Made by a program: the position numbers and the translations under genes
Assembly: GCA_026261815.1 (NCBI GenBank)
Contig: JAMPIT010000174.1
Span: forward strand, 8,246,001-8,310,000
Source: Monarcha castaneiventris obscurior
Taxonomy: Eukaryota > Chordata > Aves > Passeriformes > Monarchidae
DNA length: 64,000 bases
Reading direction: 5' to 3'
The notes under the pieces: generated by a model
The model's database searches: none
The model's input: the letters and a program-made list of their open reading frames with translations, nothing else
Told to the model about the DNA's origin: nothing
Shown: positions 40,361 to 51,629 of the stretch, piece by piece
Layout: every line of letters starts with the position of its first letter
How positions within the stretch are numbered: the first letter of the stretch is position 1

Positions 40361-40976
40361 GTGAGAGGGAAGGAGGAGCAGTGCGAGGCAAAGAAATTGG
40401 GGAGCCCCTCCCCTTACAGCTACAGCCTTGTGTGTTATTAAACCAGTTGTTTTAGCAGGGGAAAAAAGCCTTTAAAAAACTCCTAGTTCCATATTTTAAT
40501 GGTGATTTCGTAGCCTTGCCTTTTTTCCTCCTGGCTTTTAAACAACAGAGTCCAAAACAGACTGGAGGGAAGTTATTGTACAGCTTGGATGGAAAGTATG
40601 AAATGTTAATATCAAACCTGAGTGTCAAAGCCAAGTGCTAATTAATTATTTATAAGGTGGTGTTTATTTGACAGCTTGTGGCAACTGATTAGATCCATTC
40701 ACTATCTCTCCCTCCCCTTCAGTGCCTAATAAATAATTAAATGCAGTAGTGATTGGCATTTTTTTAACTATATGTGCCACATTGCATTACTTGACAATAA
40801 AAACAAATCACACGTACAGAAGCCCATAACAGATACTTATCAAAATTTGCCTAGATTAAGAAGATCTGAAAACAACCTGGTTAGGGGAAAAAACCAAACC
40901 AAACCAAACCAAAAAACCAACAAAATACCCACTATGAAAATGATACCCTGCAAATATTTGTGTAATTCTGATGCAG
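40361..40976 (+). other. RELN: RELN intron J-K (616 bp, phase 2; smallest intron here)
   Basis: Contains a short CCAAA-type repeat at 40891-40920 close to the acceptor (ctgatgcag). No other feature. Confidence 0.9.
40891..40920. repeat. Short CCAAA-type tandem repeat
   Basis: About 30 bp of aaacc/ccaaa units lies 56 bp upstream of exon K. It occupies the usual branch-point to polypyrimidine distance range upstream, so it may merely be low-complexity sequence. Confidence 0.85.
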
Positions 40977-41138
40977 GTTCCTGCAGTTCACACTACGCCT
41001 GGGCAGCAAGTCAGTGCTGAGCACCTGCAAAGCACCCGACCAGCCCGGGGAAGGAGTGCTGCTGCACTACTCCTACGACAACGGGATTACCTGGAAACTG
41101 CTGGAACACTACTCTTATCTCAACTACCACGAGCCAAG
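40977..41138 (+). CDS. RELN: RELN exon K: repeat 2, first Asp-box
   Basis: This 162 bp exon completes an arginine codon and encodes [20 protein letters not shown] through YLNYHEP plus two bases of arginine, about residues 768-822. The Asp-box Y-S-Y-D-N-G-I-T-W is at 41068-41094. The histidine just before it corresponds to the position I recall as H798, another epilepsy-associated site, and is kept. Only two residues differ from remembered human sequence (R to K after STC, S to N before YHEP). Both flanking introns are phase 2. The donor AAG|gtacat is weak after +3. Confidence 0.98.
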
Positions 41139-41884
41139 GTACATGCACAAATATTACAAAGACTGTTATTTACATGCAGTTATGCTGGTTGTGGTGGTCA
41201 CCGCAATGTGGAGACTGAGTACGTGGTGCAAGAGGGAATGAGGGGTTTTTATTGCACACTGAAAGTTACCACCTTTCTTTAAAATTTTGCAGCTGTTCTA
41301 GGCACTTCCCATTTTGTTATTCTATAAAAATGAGCTCATGGGTTTAATGGCTTTCAAGTCTCAGGTGATACAAGAGAACAAGCTGAGGCAGTGCGGAATG
41401 AGGGATAGGAGTGTACTTGTGGGAAGTAGGAGCATGTCTCTTCCCATGCAAGCAGCCACTTGTAAAGAAAAATTAACATAAATTATTTGTAGGTTTGAAG
41501 CCATAGATACCCTCACTACACCATCCTCTGGGATCAGGAGTTTGCAGGCAGCACAGGACAGCTGAGACAAAATCTTATCGTGAGGATCTCTGCAGGATTG
41601 TGAGGATCTCTGAGGTCAGCAGAGAAACTGTGCCTGCTCCCACTCCGAAGGCTATTGCATGACTTCATGGCTGTGCCTCTGCCCTGTGCTGGGCTTGGTG
41701 CCCTGGGAGAACCTGCTGGTCACTGCCTGGGACTTGCATAAATCAAAAAGAAGTTGAACAAAGAGCTCCTCTTACCTAGCAGCACCCATGTTTGGTGTCA
41801 GATTAGAGAGGAATGTCTCTCTTGTGTTTAGAGAAAGTGTTCCTTACTGTAACATTTGTGACACCATCCACAAAATTTAGTAGA

Positions 41885-41918
41885 GCAATGCAAAATCAGG
41901 AGTCTGATTTTGCATTGC
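41885..41918. repeat. Perfect inverted repeat, 15 bp arms, 4 nt loop
   Basis: Left arm gcaatgcaaaatcag (41885-41899) and right arm ctgattttgcattgc (41904-41918) are exact reverse complements around the loop gagt. Pairing stops abruptly at the outer ends. The stem would fold in either DNA strand or in the RELN pre-mRNA. No function is known to me. Confidence 0.95.
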
Positions 41919-42869
41919 ACAATGAGCACACCTGTACCAAAAGCCCAGAACAGTCTGGTCTGGGTCTATGCAAACCCACTCAAAGCTGGCAGCATCCTCC
42001 TTCACAGGGTGCTGCAGCAGAGTCAGTAAGTGCCAATTAAAGGAGATGCTCTTCAAGGGGGCCCAGAAGAGGCAGAACTGACAGTGGCAGCACTGCACTC
42101 ATTCCAGCAGATCCATTTCCTGCCCAAGGGTAGCTTTGATCTGGCTATTGCCCTATGTCTTCTTCTCTACTGAATTCAAGCAAAATACCTGAGTCAGCCC
42201 CAGGGGTGGGACTGTAAATAGCCTGGAAGTCACTTTAAGTACACATAACTTTCATTATTTATATTTACTGAGCTCAGATGATCACTTTTTAAAAAGAACA
42301 ATTAGATTTCCACATCTTGTCAATAACTCAGTACAAAATTGTAATATACAAAGTGTGATTAAGAATGTCCTAATGGAAAAAAAACCCCTAAACCCTTGCA
42401 GCATTAAAATTATTTCCTGGAAGCTGTAATACTCAAAAATCTGAGAGGAGGGCTGTATCTGGTAGAAATAGATTGTAGGCTTTAATTTTTGGAGTTCTAA
42501 ATGTTTCCAAAGGAAAGATGCTACAGACTGGAACACTGACAACTCTTCTTCAAAGTTTCCTTTGCCTGTCTTTATTATAGTCACATATATATTTTATATG
42601 ACCCTGTTTCTAATTCTTAGATTCAAGAGTTATATTTCCCTAAAGGTTTTTAATATATAGCACTATGAAATTTTTATAACAAAAAGGAAAATACATATCC
42701 TGGTGACTGATTTTAATGAAGTTAAAGATATAAATGTAATAAATTACATAGATGCCAGAGTCTTTTTTTGCTTTTTGATGTTAGGTATGAAGCACAATTC
42801 CTGTTGTTCTGACAAGGTACAGAGCAAAGTACAATATACACAAGTTAGAGAGATTTTGCCATGGGAGAT

Positions 42870-42870
<1 letters not shown>

Positions 42871-42941
<71 letters not shown>

Positions 42942-42950
42942 CAGACAGAT
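42871..42950. repeat. GATA tetranucleotide microsatellite ending in GACA units
   Basis: About 70 bp of uninterrupted agat units is followed by acagacagat. It explains the repetitive YLSI frames on the minus strand, which are not genes. The length suggests high polymorphism. Confidence 0.98.
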
Positions 42951-45463
42951 ATTCAGTCCACTCTGGGTAGATAGAAAAATGACAGACATACAAACCTGAA
43001 GCTAATGCTGGCAATAATTATGAAGAAAGATTCACCTTTTCATATTATGTTGTCTGAAAATATCAGCATTTTTAGTAACATGGACGGACTGCTGCAAAGT
43101 TTGGCAATCAGTCTGTATCCACGAATTTAATTAATCTTCAGTCATACAAAAAATAATTACACATTTAATTTTCTTCTGGAAAGGTGCATTTAATCTGCTA
43201 ACATTTGACAGCTGCATTTTTCTTCTGAGCAGAACAGCGGTGGCTTTTCAATATTAGGTATGCGCATAGCTTGAAAGAATGAGATCAGAGCAAAGGTCTC
43301 CCAGCTGGTTTTTAAGAAATCTAATGGTGGCTGGTAATGTAGGTTTTCTTCTCTGCAGCAGGAAAGTCATTAGCAGGAATCCCCCTCCCTCTCCATCTAT
43401 CTTCAAGAAATTAAAGCCAGATAGGAGAAGTTGTTCCAACTGGAGGTGTAGTCAGGTTCTGCATACTAACATATGTGCCATGCATGGTGGTTTACACCTA
43501 CAATTTTAAATTGTGTTAGCTTACTCCCCTGGGATGGGGAATTTATTTTAACATGTGTTAAATATTTTAACATCTGATATATATCAGTGGTGTATGGAAT
43601 GATTTAGGATTTTCTGTATATTACTGTCAGTGAGAATTAGTGTCCACGTGGGCAAGTTTATGAGAGGTAGGAGTGAAAGGGAAGATACAAGCATCAGAGG
43701 CAGCCACCAGCAGAGAAATATGCCCTGGGTTATGGCAGAGCATTAACTCACACGAGTGCCAGGTGCTTCACAGTGCCCAATGGATACAGTGCTCCTCCCA
43801 GCCAGGGTACCAGTGCTCCTCAAGTTCATGCCCCTGAAGCATGGCAGAAAAACATGGTTCCTTGTAGCATCAGTACAAATTTCTTATCATTTGTGCCTTA
43901 AAAAAATGTACCCAAAACATTATAGAGTTGCTTCTTATGAGGGAATCCTTGGTAGAAAAGAAGCCTTTGTGGTTTAGTCATGTGCCAGAGAGCAGTGGGG
44001 CTTGGTCTTTCTCTTAGAAGGGTACAAAGTCATTTAAACATGTTTATTTGAGTGTCAAGGAAATGTATCCACCATACATAAAGTGTGTACTGTGCTGGTC
44101 CCATGCCACAGGGGCATGGCCATGTCACCTCTGGCTGTCCCTCCACACTTCTCTCTCCAGTCTATGGATGGCAGAAAGCAGCTCCTAGAAATGCCTGGCA
44201 GGACTTTTTGAGTGCTTCCCACCTGTTTAGCCAAGCTATTTGATTTTTTTCTGGTTAATGGATTAATGTATTCTTCTTTAAAATGAATGTGACACTAAAC
44301 AACAGTATTATAAATCGACTCTTTACAAGGATGTTCTGGCAAGTAATGTTTAAGAGTGTGGCTTTTGCACTAAGAGCGCCACAGGCACAAGACCCTTTCA
44401 CATGCAGAGAACAAAACATTACAACAGGCAGCTTAGAAAGCCTTAAGTCTGAAAAAAAAATGATGCTGGACTATAGAAAGATGCTTCCAGTTTACCTGGA
44501 TTTATCATTTTGTTCACATTTCCTCTAAGAGAGAAAGAAAAATATCAGCTACATGATGAGCTTGCTGAAAACCCTTTTGCCAGCAAGTAATTGTACCCCA
44601 ATGGAGACAAATGTCCCTGTTGCCAGTCTGTCTCACAGTTGACATGGCTGTGTGGGGTACCATGGTCTTAGTGATTTATGGAGCTTTCAAGAAGGTGTCA
44701 TTGCTGTGGCAATTAATGCATACTCCCTGCTGCAGTGTATGAAAATTGCTCCTGGAAATTGGATAATACTCTTAATTTTCTTTGCAGTTTGTCAATTCTA
44801 GGTGTGTTGACATAGCTGCCATGACAAATCAGGTGACCTTGCATACCAGAAGCACCTGGGACTCACCTCCACTTGCATCTCTATGCAGCTACAAAAAAAG
44901 AAATGCTGAAAAAGACTACACATAATCACACTCTCTGACAAGATGAACCTTTTCCATTTGATTGTGGCAATTTACAGGGGTGGGTTCTTCTAGGACAAGA
45001 GCACCATTAGAATGATGTCAATGCTGTGCAGGAACTAGTGCAGATGTTTACAAGATGCATATCTTCAGATCAGGATAAAACCCACTGAGTCTGACAAAGT
45101 GGAACTGGAATTCTTAAATCCTTGTCAGCTGATCATTCCTTTGCTAATTTACGCCTTTAAATTTACTGAGAGCTCCACAGTGGAAGCAAAATTTGGTAGA
45201 ATTTGATACAAATTTGGTAGAAACTTTCTGTTTGCTTTTGCACATGACTGGTTTTCAGTAAATGAACTGATTACCCAGAGAACTAACAATTCCCCCGTCC
45301 CTGTCACTGGTAGCAGCTATACCAGCAGATGCTATGGTATTTGTGCTCTGAATTTACTCCATGATTTTTAGGGTCAGTAAGGAAAAATTACCCTAAAATA
45401 CATCCCCATGGAATTACTACAAACAGAAAAAACTGGGAATAATAACTTTGTTTTGTTTTCCAG

Positions 45464-45700
45464 AATAATTTCAGTGGAGCTGCCTGAAGATGCGAGGCAG
45501 ATAGGCATTCAGTTCAGATGGTGGCAGCCATATCACTCTTCACAAGGAGAAGATGTGTGGGCGATCGATGAAATCATCATGACCTCTGTGCTTTTCAACA
45601 GCATCAGTCTGGACTTCACCAACCTAGTTGAAGTCACACAGTCCCTGGGGTTCTACCTGGGAAATGTTCAGCCATACTGTGGGCATGACTGGACACTCTG
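45464..45700 (+). CDS. RELN: RELN exon L: repeat 2, middle
   Basis: This 237 bp exon completes an arginine codon and encodes [20 protein letters not shown] through YCGHDWTL plus two bases of a cysteine codon, about residues 822-901. It carries '[20 protein letters not shown]', the end of the first sub-domain, then '[20 protein letters not shown]', which opens the second. About four residues differ from human. An apparent tryptophan at the end in a straight read-through is an artefact: the codon is TG|T (cysteine), completed in exon M. Both flanking introns are phase 2. Donor is gtgaga. Confidence 0.98.
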
Positions 45701-47591
45701 GTGAGAAACATGTATTCTTTTCTGTTCTACTTTTGTTTTCTTAGTTTATTCATCCTGCTAAGGATCAAGTGACTGCTGCAAATGCCTCTTTCTGGCAGCT
45801 ATTCAGAGTAATTGTGTCTCATCCTCACATTATGGACAAAAATACAGTCACTAATCTCACTGAAATTAGCAGTAAGTTTTTCATCTCATTGCATAGACTT
45901 ATGTTTGATGGGAACATTGAATGTAGCATTCTTTTTCCATGAAATATTTAAAGAATATCCTAATAGAAAAAATTCAGAAATTTTTCATAATCTTCACTTA
46001 AAATCCAGTCAGGGTAATATGGATATGCAGGTAATTAAATAATGCTTTAAGTACAGACTCTGAACATTTTGTAAGTGGTGTTCAGACTGGTGTACATAGC
46101 CATTATATTGTAGTCCAGAAAGGAAAGGCAGCAGAATGCAGGCAGAATGACATTAGCCATTTGTAGTTGTTTTGTCTGGTATTTTATACACTTAGTCATT
46201 TACACTGTGATCAGCATTATGACATATTACAATTATGCCTCAAATGTGCTGCATATTTAGAAAAAAAAGCAAGAAAACATCACATGCCTCAATGAAAATA
46301 AAGGCAAGAGAAAGGAAAAAAAAGGAAAAAAAATTGTTAGGATTGCATAAAAGTAAGCTATTTTGATAAAATATTAACATGCTTCACAAAAAAGATTCTG
46401 GAGCACTTGAGTGTAATGTTTGGAATTGATGCAAGGGAAGCTCAGTTTAATCTGTGTGTTTTGATTAAAACCAAATAACAGTTTCATGCTAGTCTGATCA
46501 ACCTGTAAACCCAGTATAGTTTTAATTGGCATAGATCTATTTCTTTGGAGAAAGTACAATCACAGTAATTATAGAAAACCTGAAGAAAATAAAATAATTT
46601 TAGCGTCCCCATGGACACTCAGAGAAACACTGCTGGAATTTTATTAACAAGTATCTCTGAGCAATCTGATTTGACTTTCTGATCATCTGTCAAGCTAAAA
46701 GGAGTTGGCTTAGCAGTAGGAACAACACCGAATGTGTCCTAGTACTGATAATGAGGCAGTAGAAGCACCATTAACCACTTTAATAAGGACAAGGAAGGTA
46801 CTCGCTGCTCATTAAAATGAAACAACATGTTAGGGCTCAAACTGTTTGTATCTCCCTCATCAAAGAGCTGGAATGAAAACCCTTTAATGGCATTGTTTTC
46901 CCTCTGTACTTTTAAGACCAGTTGATCATGGGGAGAAGGGCAGATAATTTAAGATAGCGGAGGTTCCTCTATTTTCCTCCCTTGACTCTAAATCAGAATC
47001 AAAATAATAAACACTAGGCTAAATTCTCCATCCCATATGGAGGTGGACTAGGATTTGTAGTGCTCGTTCATAGTAGGAACATGCATCAAATAAAGAATCA
47101 AAGCCTTCCTCACTATTTATGTCTAAGTATTTTTCATTATCACTGGAAAACATGAACTCTATCCTTCACTGACCTTGTTTCTCTCAAGGGAAATTTTTAA
47201 ACTTACACAAAGTCTGTACAAATGGTTGCTAGTTAAATTAATTATTGTTGGGTTTTCCCAGCTGTGAGTCCATTTGGTTCTCATTTTCTAACTATGAGTT
47301 TCTAACTCACAATCAGATCTTGCAGTAGCACTGACACCATCCTCTTGAGAACAGTCTGACAACAGCTTTTTCATTAGTATAACTATGGGAAATATGCTAT
47401 CAATCATTTTACAGGGTGTCATCCCCAGGCCCATTTTCACAGAATTGCTTTTAATTGTCTGTTAGGCCTCCATTTCTACTTTAAAACCTGTAAACCTGAA
47501 ACATTTATCCTTAAAACTGGAAAAAAATGAGGAGGGAGATTTTAATTTTTTTTTAAGAGACAGTCTGTTCTTTTCCATGTCTAGCTTCGTT

Positions 47592-47612
47592 AAAAAAAAA
47601 AAAAAAAAAAAA
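47592..47612. repeat. Poly-A run (21 A)
   Basis: Uninterrupted adenine run in intron L-M. The 130 bases before it do not look like a retroposed transcript that I know. Confidence 0.95.
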
Positions 47613-47676
47613 GAAGTTTGTTGATAAACATATGTTTTGATCAAAGGTGAATTTTGAGTTCTTTTCATGGTCCAGG

Positions 47677-47704
47677 TCTGAGCAGTCATTTCTGAGCAGT
47701 CATT
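47677..47704. repeat. Two-copy 14 bp tandem duplication
   Basis: The unit tctgagcagtcatt occurs at 47677-47690 and is repeated exactly at 47691-47704. A recent replication slip is the simplest reading. Confidence 0.93.
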
Positions 47705-47957
47705 TTATTTGATTGTCGTCATCAGCATTTGGTTTCAGAATGGATCTTAAACTTTATTACATCAAATGTATTGGTTGTACTGAAAGGACTCCAGAACACT
47801 TCTAAAATGAAGTGTTTGGTGATATATATTAATTCATCACTTCTCCAAAATGCTCATAGTCAGGCAAAGTTTTGAACCAAATGCCTCTGAAGTATCACAG
47901 GCTATATACAGCCACTTGCTGAAATTCATTTAAATATTGATAAGGATATATACACTT

Positions 47958-47987
47958 TATATATATATATTTTTTTTTTTTTTTTTT
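47958..47987. repeat. TA repeat running into poly-T
   Basis: A short alternating TA stretch is followed by 17 or so T residues. Low-complexity sequence. Confidence 0.9.
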
Positions 47988-49087
47988 CATCTGGACACAA
48001 ATAAAATAGCTTTATATAAATAAACTGTCTTCAGTCAGATTCCAGCATTATGATTTAACTCAGTGTAGCAAACAATGGCATGTCCCACTGTCCCTGGAGA
48101 AGCCTGGGGGAAGACTGTAAACCTGCCTTGTCATGAGCCATCTTTATGGAGCAATGTCATACAGTGGTCCTACATCTTCTTGGTAGTTTACCAGTGTCTT
48201 AAATGTTTTGTTGTTTAGAGTATTGTTACTCTGTTACATGCAGGAAGTTTCTTTCAGGTAATCGACTTAATTATATTAATGATGTTAATACATTTAGGAA
48301 TTATTTAGCAAAGTAGGTCTGATGTGATGTTAGAAGGCACAAACATCCCCTGCCTTTGATGGAAGCAAAGCTGTGTCTGGTGCGAGCATTGGGCCATTGT
48401 GTCAATATTTTCAGTCAATGCAACTTTACAAAACAAGCTGCATCCATGTGGCTTTTCAGTATTCCTAAAAGTATCAGGCTTGAAAATATGGTAACTCTGG
48501 GGATCTCAGAGCAGTTTGGAGCAATGCAGGTTGGCTGACATTGACTGTGATACCATTCCCAGAAGTACCAATTAGTTGGCAGTGCTTGGAGGGAGAGTGA
48601 TTGTTCTGAGGGCACCTATGGGTATTGTGTTCCTGTGCCTCCACAGGTCTAATTATATACGTGCCAGAAACCCACTCACAGCAACATATTTATACAAAAA
48701 TGAAGCCTCTGCATTCTCATTTCTGAAGATTTTTTAGTTAATTATTTTTACGCCAGGGACCTTACTTCATCTTTTACAAAATCCGGAAAGGTATTCCAGC
48801 TGTGTGGCTCCCAGAACAAAGAAAACATTTGGTATTCCAGCAAAAGACCAAACCCCTTACCACATACATGAGAGATCTGGAGAGCAAAGTGGCAAGTAAG
48901 GTGGAGCCCACACCTTTAATGCTACTTGTGTTTAGCTGGAGGCAAAATGTGGATGATAAAGGACTTTGTGTACCTGTAATGTGATTTCCTCCCCTTAAAA
49001 GAGCATCACACACTGTCTGCGTCTCAACACTAGCTTCCTTTTCCACATTTCTTTAATATGCATTTTAAAGAGCTGGTTTGACTTTTT

Positions 49088-49117
49088 AACTTACTTACTT
49101 AATAAACTTACTTAATA
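49088..49117. repeat. Imperfect ACTT repeat
   Basis: Several actt units are interrupted by one aataa insertion. Low-complexity sequence in intron L-M. Confidence 0.8.
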
Positions 49118-51436
49118 TACTGTGTACAATATCCAGTGGCTAAACCAATAAATTAAAATGAATACTAAATTTAAAATATTTTAATCACGACCTGAATGCT
49201 ATCAGAAAGAAAATACTAGAGTTTAAGACTTTTTTTCTCATTTTACTCTAGTAGTAATGAAAAAAGGGAAATTTTTTGAAGACAAGGGCAAAAAACATTT
49301 AATTCTTCACAGCTATTTTGACTACAAGTCCTTCACTTGTCTTCTGTTACTTTGGGAAGACAGCTTCTGGGCAGGTGTTTCATCAAACTGTTGAGTTTCA
49401 ACTCCTTTAGGTAAGGGGTTGAAAGCTTTAGGTAACTGTGATGTGCTGTGCCCAGGTTTTTGTGTGCAATGCCACGTCCTCTTCCAAAGCAGTGCTGGCC
49501 ATAACTTTCCGCCAGTTACTCTGCACGTTTGACCAACACCTGAAGAGCCTGGTTGTACTGGCACAGGTTTCCCAACAGGGCTTCAGCCCATGTCAGATCA
49601 AATCAGCTTTAGCTTTTAAATTTGTGGATTTTTGTCATTTTGTAAAGGAGAAGATAAAGTTTAGAAGAAAAATAAATTCAGGCATTATCTAGACAAGTTC
49701 CTCTGAGATGCACTCAGACCTAACCACGAAGCCACAAACCAAGGGTTGCCAGCTGGACTGGTGATGAGTATGTGTTATATCCTCTTCTCAACTTAAAATT
49801 ATCCTTCCTATTAAGAAGAAAAACACTGACAACACCAACTGAAAAGAGCAAACAATTCAGATAGTTTTCCAAGACAGCTCATTGCCTTCCAGTCCAGTTG
49901 CCTATGACAGTGCCCTTGTGCCCTCACAGTGAAGGGAGTGTCCATCCACAGTCACTTTGGGCTGCTGATCAGCAAAGTCTGGGTAGTTTCATGTAATGTC
50001 ATGAGCTGGATCATCCTTTAGGAAGTCAAGTCACAAAAAGTAAGGTCAGGGAGTAGAAAGCAGCCTGGATCTTAACTTATGCCAAGTAACAGAAATTTGA
50101 TAATGACAAAACTAATGTCAGCTTTCAGTAATCCTTCTAAAGCTTTAAGGCAGGATGCTGACATTTATGGCTCAAGTGCTCTCTCTGGAAAGGACTCTAT
50201 AGAAAACAATATAGGTCAGTGAATTAACTAAAAGAGTCCTAAGTGACACTGACTTGTATTCCTAGTCCTCACACTCACTTTGTTGTGACCTTGAATTTTA
50301 CAGGCATAGAAGCTAACATGTTCTACTGTATTGTATTTAAGGATTATGATTTCTTATTTAAGATGATAAACTGTAGCTTACTCAATCAGAAGAGCAACCT
50401 TGAACTAGATTATTCTCTTCATCACTACTGTACTAAATGTAGCTTTTCTTTTTTTCCATTATGATTTCCATTAGAAACAGCCAATCCCTATTCTAAATTG
50501 TTCACATTTAAAAACAATCTTAGAAAATATTGAAGCTGAAAGGACTAAAGTACTTCTGAAGACACTAAGTAAACATCTCAAACTAAGGAAAGGGAGGCAA
50601 TTTGTATTCTATGTGAACTTTCATTAAAATACTCTGTTTTGAAGGCTAGTGAGCAGGATTCAAAGTTTAAGTTGTTATTACTTCCTCTTTATACCTCTGT
50701 TGCATTTCAGGTTTTGCATTTGGTTGTTTCGTTTTTCTTTTGAATAGAAGAAAAACCTGTATTTGAAGTGAAATAACCTTGGAATTTCAGACTATAAATT
50801 GTATTACTATATATGTGATAACTGGGTGCCTTGCAACATATATGTGTATATGTGTGTTCCAAACATTACTATTGTTCTCCAATCCACTGGAAAATATAAA
50901 TCTTAAATCATTACATCCTAGAGAAGAGAAGCTGAGAACAGAAGATTAATTCTGAAACACAGTCACGAGTCAGTGAATGCATTGTGTATAGGATCACTTG
51001 AAAATCAATGAAATTAACAGTCTTTATAATAAGAGTATTTTAAACTAGATTCAGTGGATCTTAACTGCCCAGTATTAGAGTGAAATTACAGCTCTGACTG
51101 TGTCATGACCTTAGGCAATGGACACTCCAGAGGAATGAACTTTATGTTGTTTTTTCCTTATGTTGCCCTTCGCTAGATCCTAACTTGATCCTTAATACAA
51201 AGAGCATATATTAAGAACTAACAGAATAATTCAGTGTTTCACATTCTGAAATACATCAAGGCCTTCCTGATAATTTGCAGGAGTACCAGGAAAAAGATTC
51301 TTCTGTGCATGGTCTCGTCCCACATGCCAAGCTACAGAACAAAGAAACACCACTCTATTTTAACCAGAACCATTCATAACGCTCTTTTCTGAATTATTTT
51401 GGGGGTAGATCCTGATTCTTTCCTTACATCTCTCAG

Positions 51437-51629
51437 TTTTACAGGAGATTCAAAGCTAGCCTCTAGCATGCGCTATGTGGAGACCCAGTCTATGCAGATT
51501 GGAGCTTCGTACATGATACAGTTCAACTTGGTGATGGGCTGCAGTCAGGCCTTTACTCCTCATATGGACAACCAGGTGAAACTGGAGTACTCCACCAACC
51601 ATGGCCTCACATGGCATCTTGTTCAGGAG
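51437..51629 (+). CDS. RELN: RELN exon M: repeat 2, second Asp-box
   Basis: This 193 bp exon completes a cysteine codon and encodes [20 protein letters not shown] through HLVQE, about residues 901-965. The Asp-box Y-S-T-N-H-G-L-T-W is at 51588-51614, preceded by the strand '[15 protein letters not shown]'. About four residues differ from human, three of them clustered in the GCSQAF loop (human GCGQKY as recalled). The exon ends on a whole GAG codon, so the next intron is phase 0. Donor GAG|gtaagt is near-perfect. Confidence 0.98.

Larger units (their letters stand above)
41139..45463 (+). other. RELN: RELN intron K-L (4325 bp, phase 2)
   Basis: Contains a perfect 15 bp-stem inverted repeat (41885-41918) and a GATA microsatellite (42871-42950). 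Otherwise it is AT-rich, with a GC-richer stretch at about 41600-42120 that I cannot assign. The acceptor is tttgttttccag. Confidence 0.86.
45701..51436 (+). other. RELN: RELN intron L-M (5736 bp, phase 2)
   Basis: Contains a 21 A run (47592-47612), a two-copy 14 bp duplication (47677-47704), a TA/poly-T tract (47958-47987) and an ACTT-type repeat (49088-49117). No transposon family or coding exon was recognised. The acceptor is cttacatctctcag. Confidence 0.86.

Noticed and set aside
40009..40455. Open frames overlapping exon J in the other plus frame and on the minus strand
   Set aside because: They are by-products of the GC-rich RELN exon; only the reelin frame fits domains and splice phases.
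42744..43014. Minus-strand reading frames with repeated YLSI
   Set aside because: They are translations of the GATA microsatellite and have no other support.
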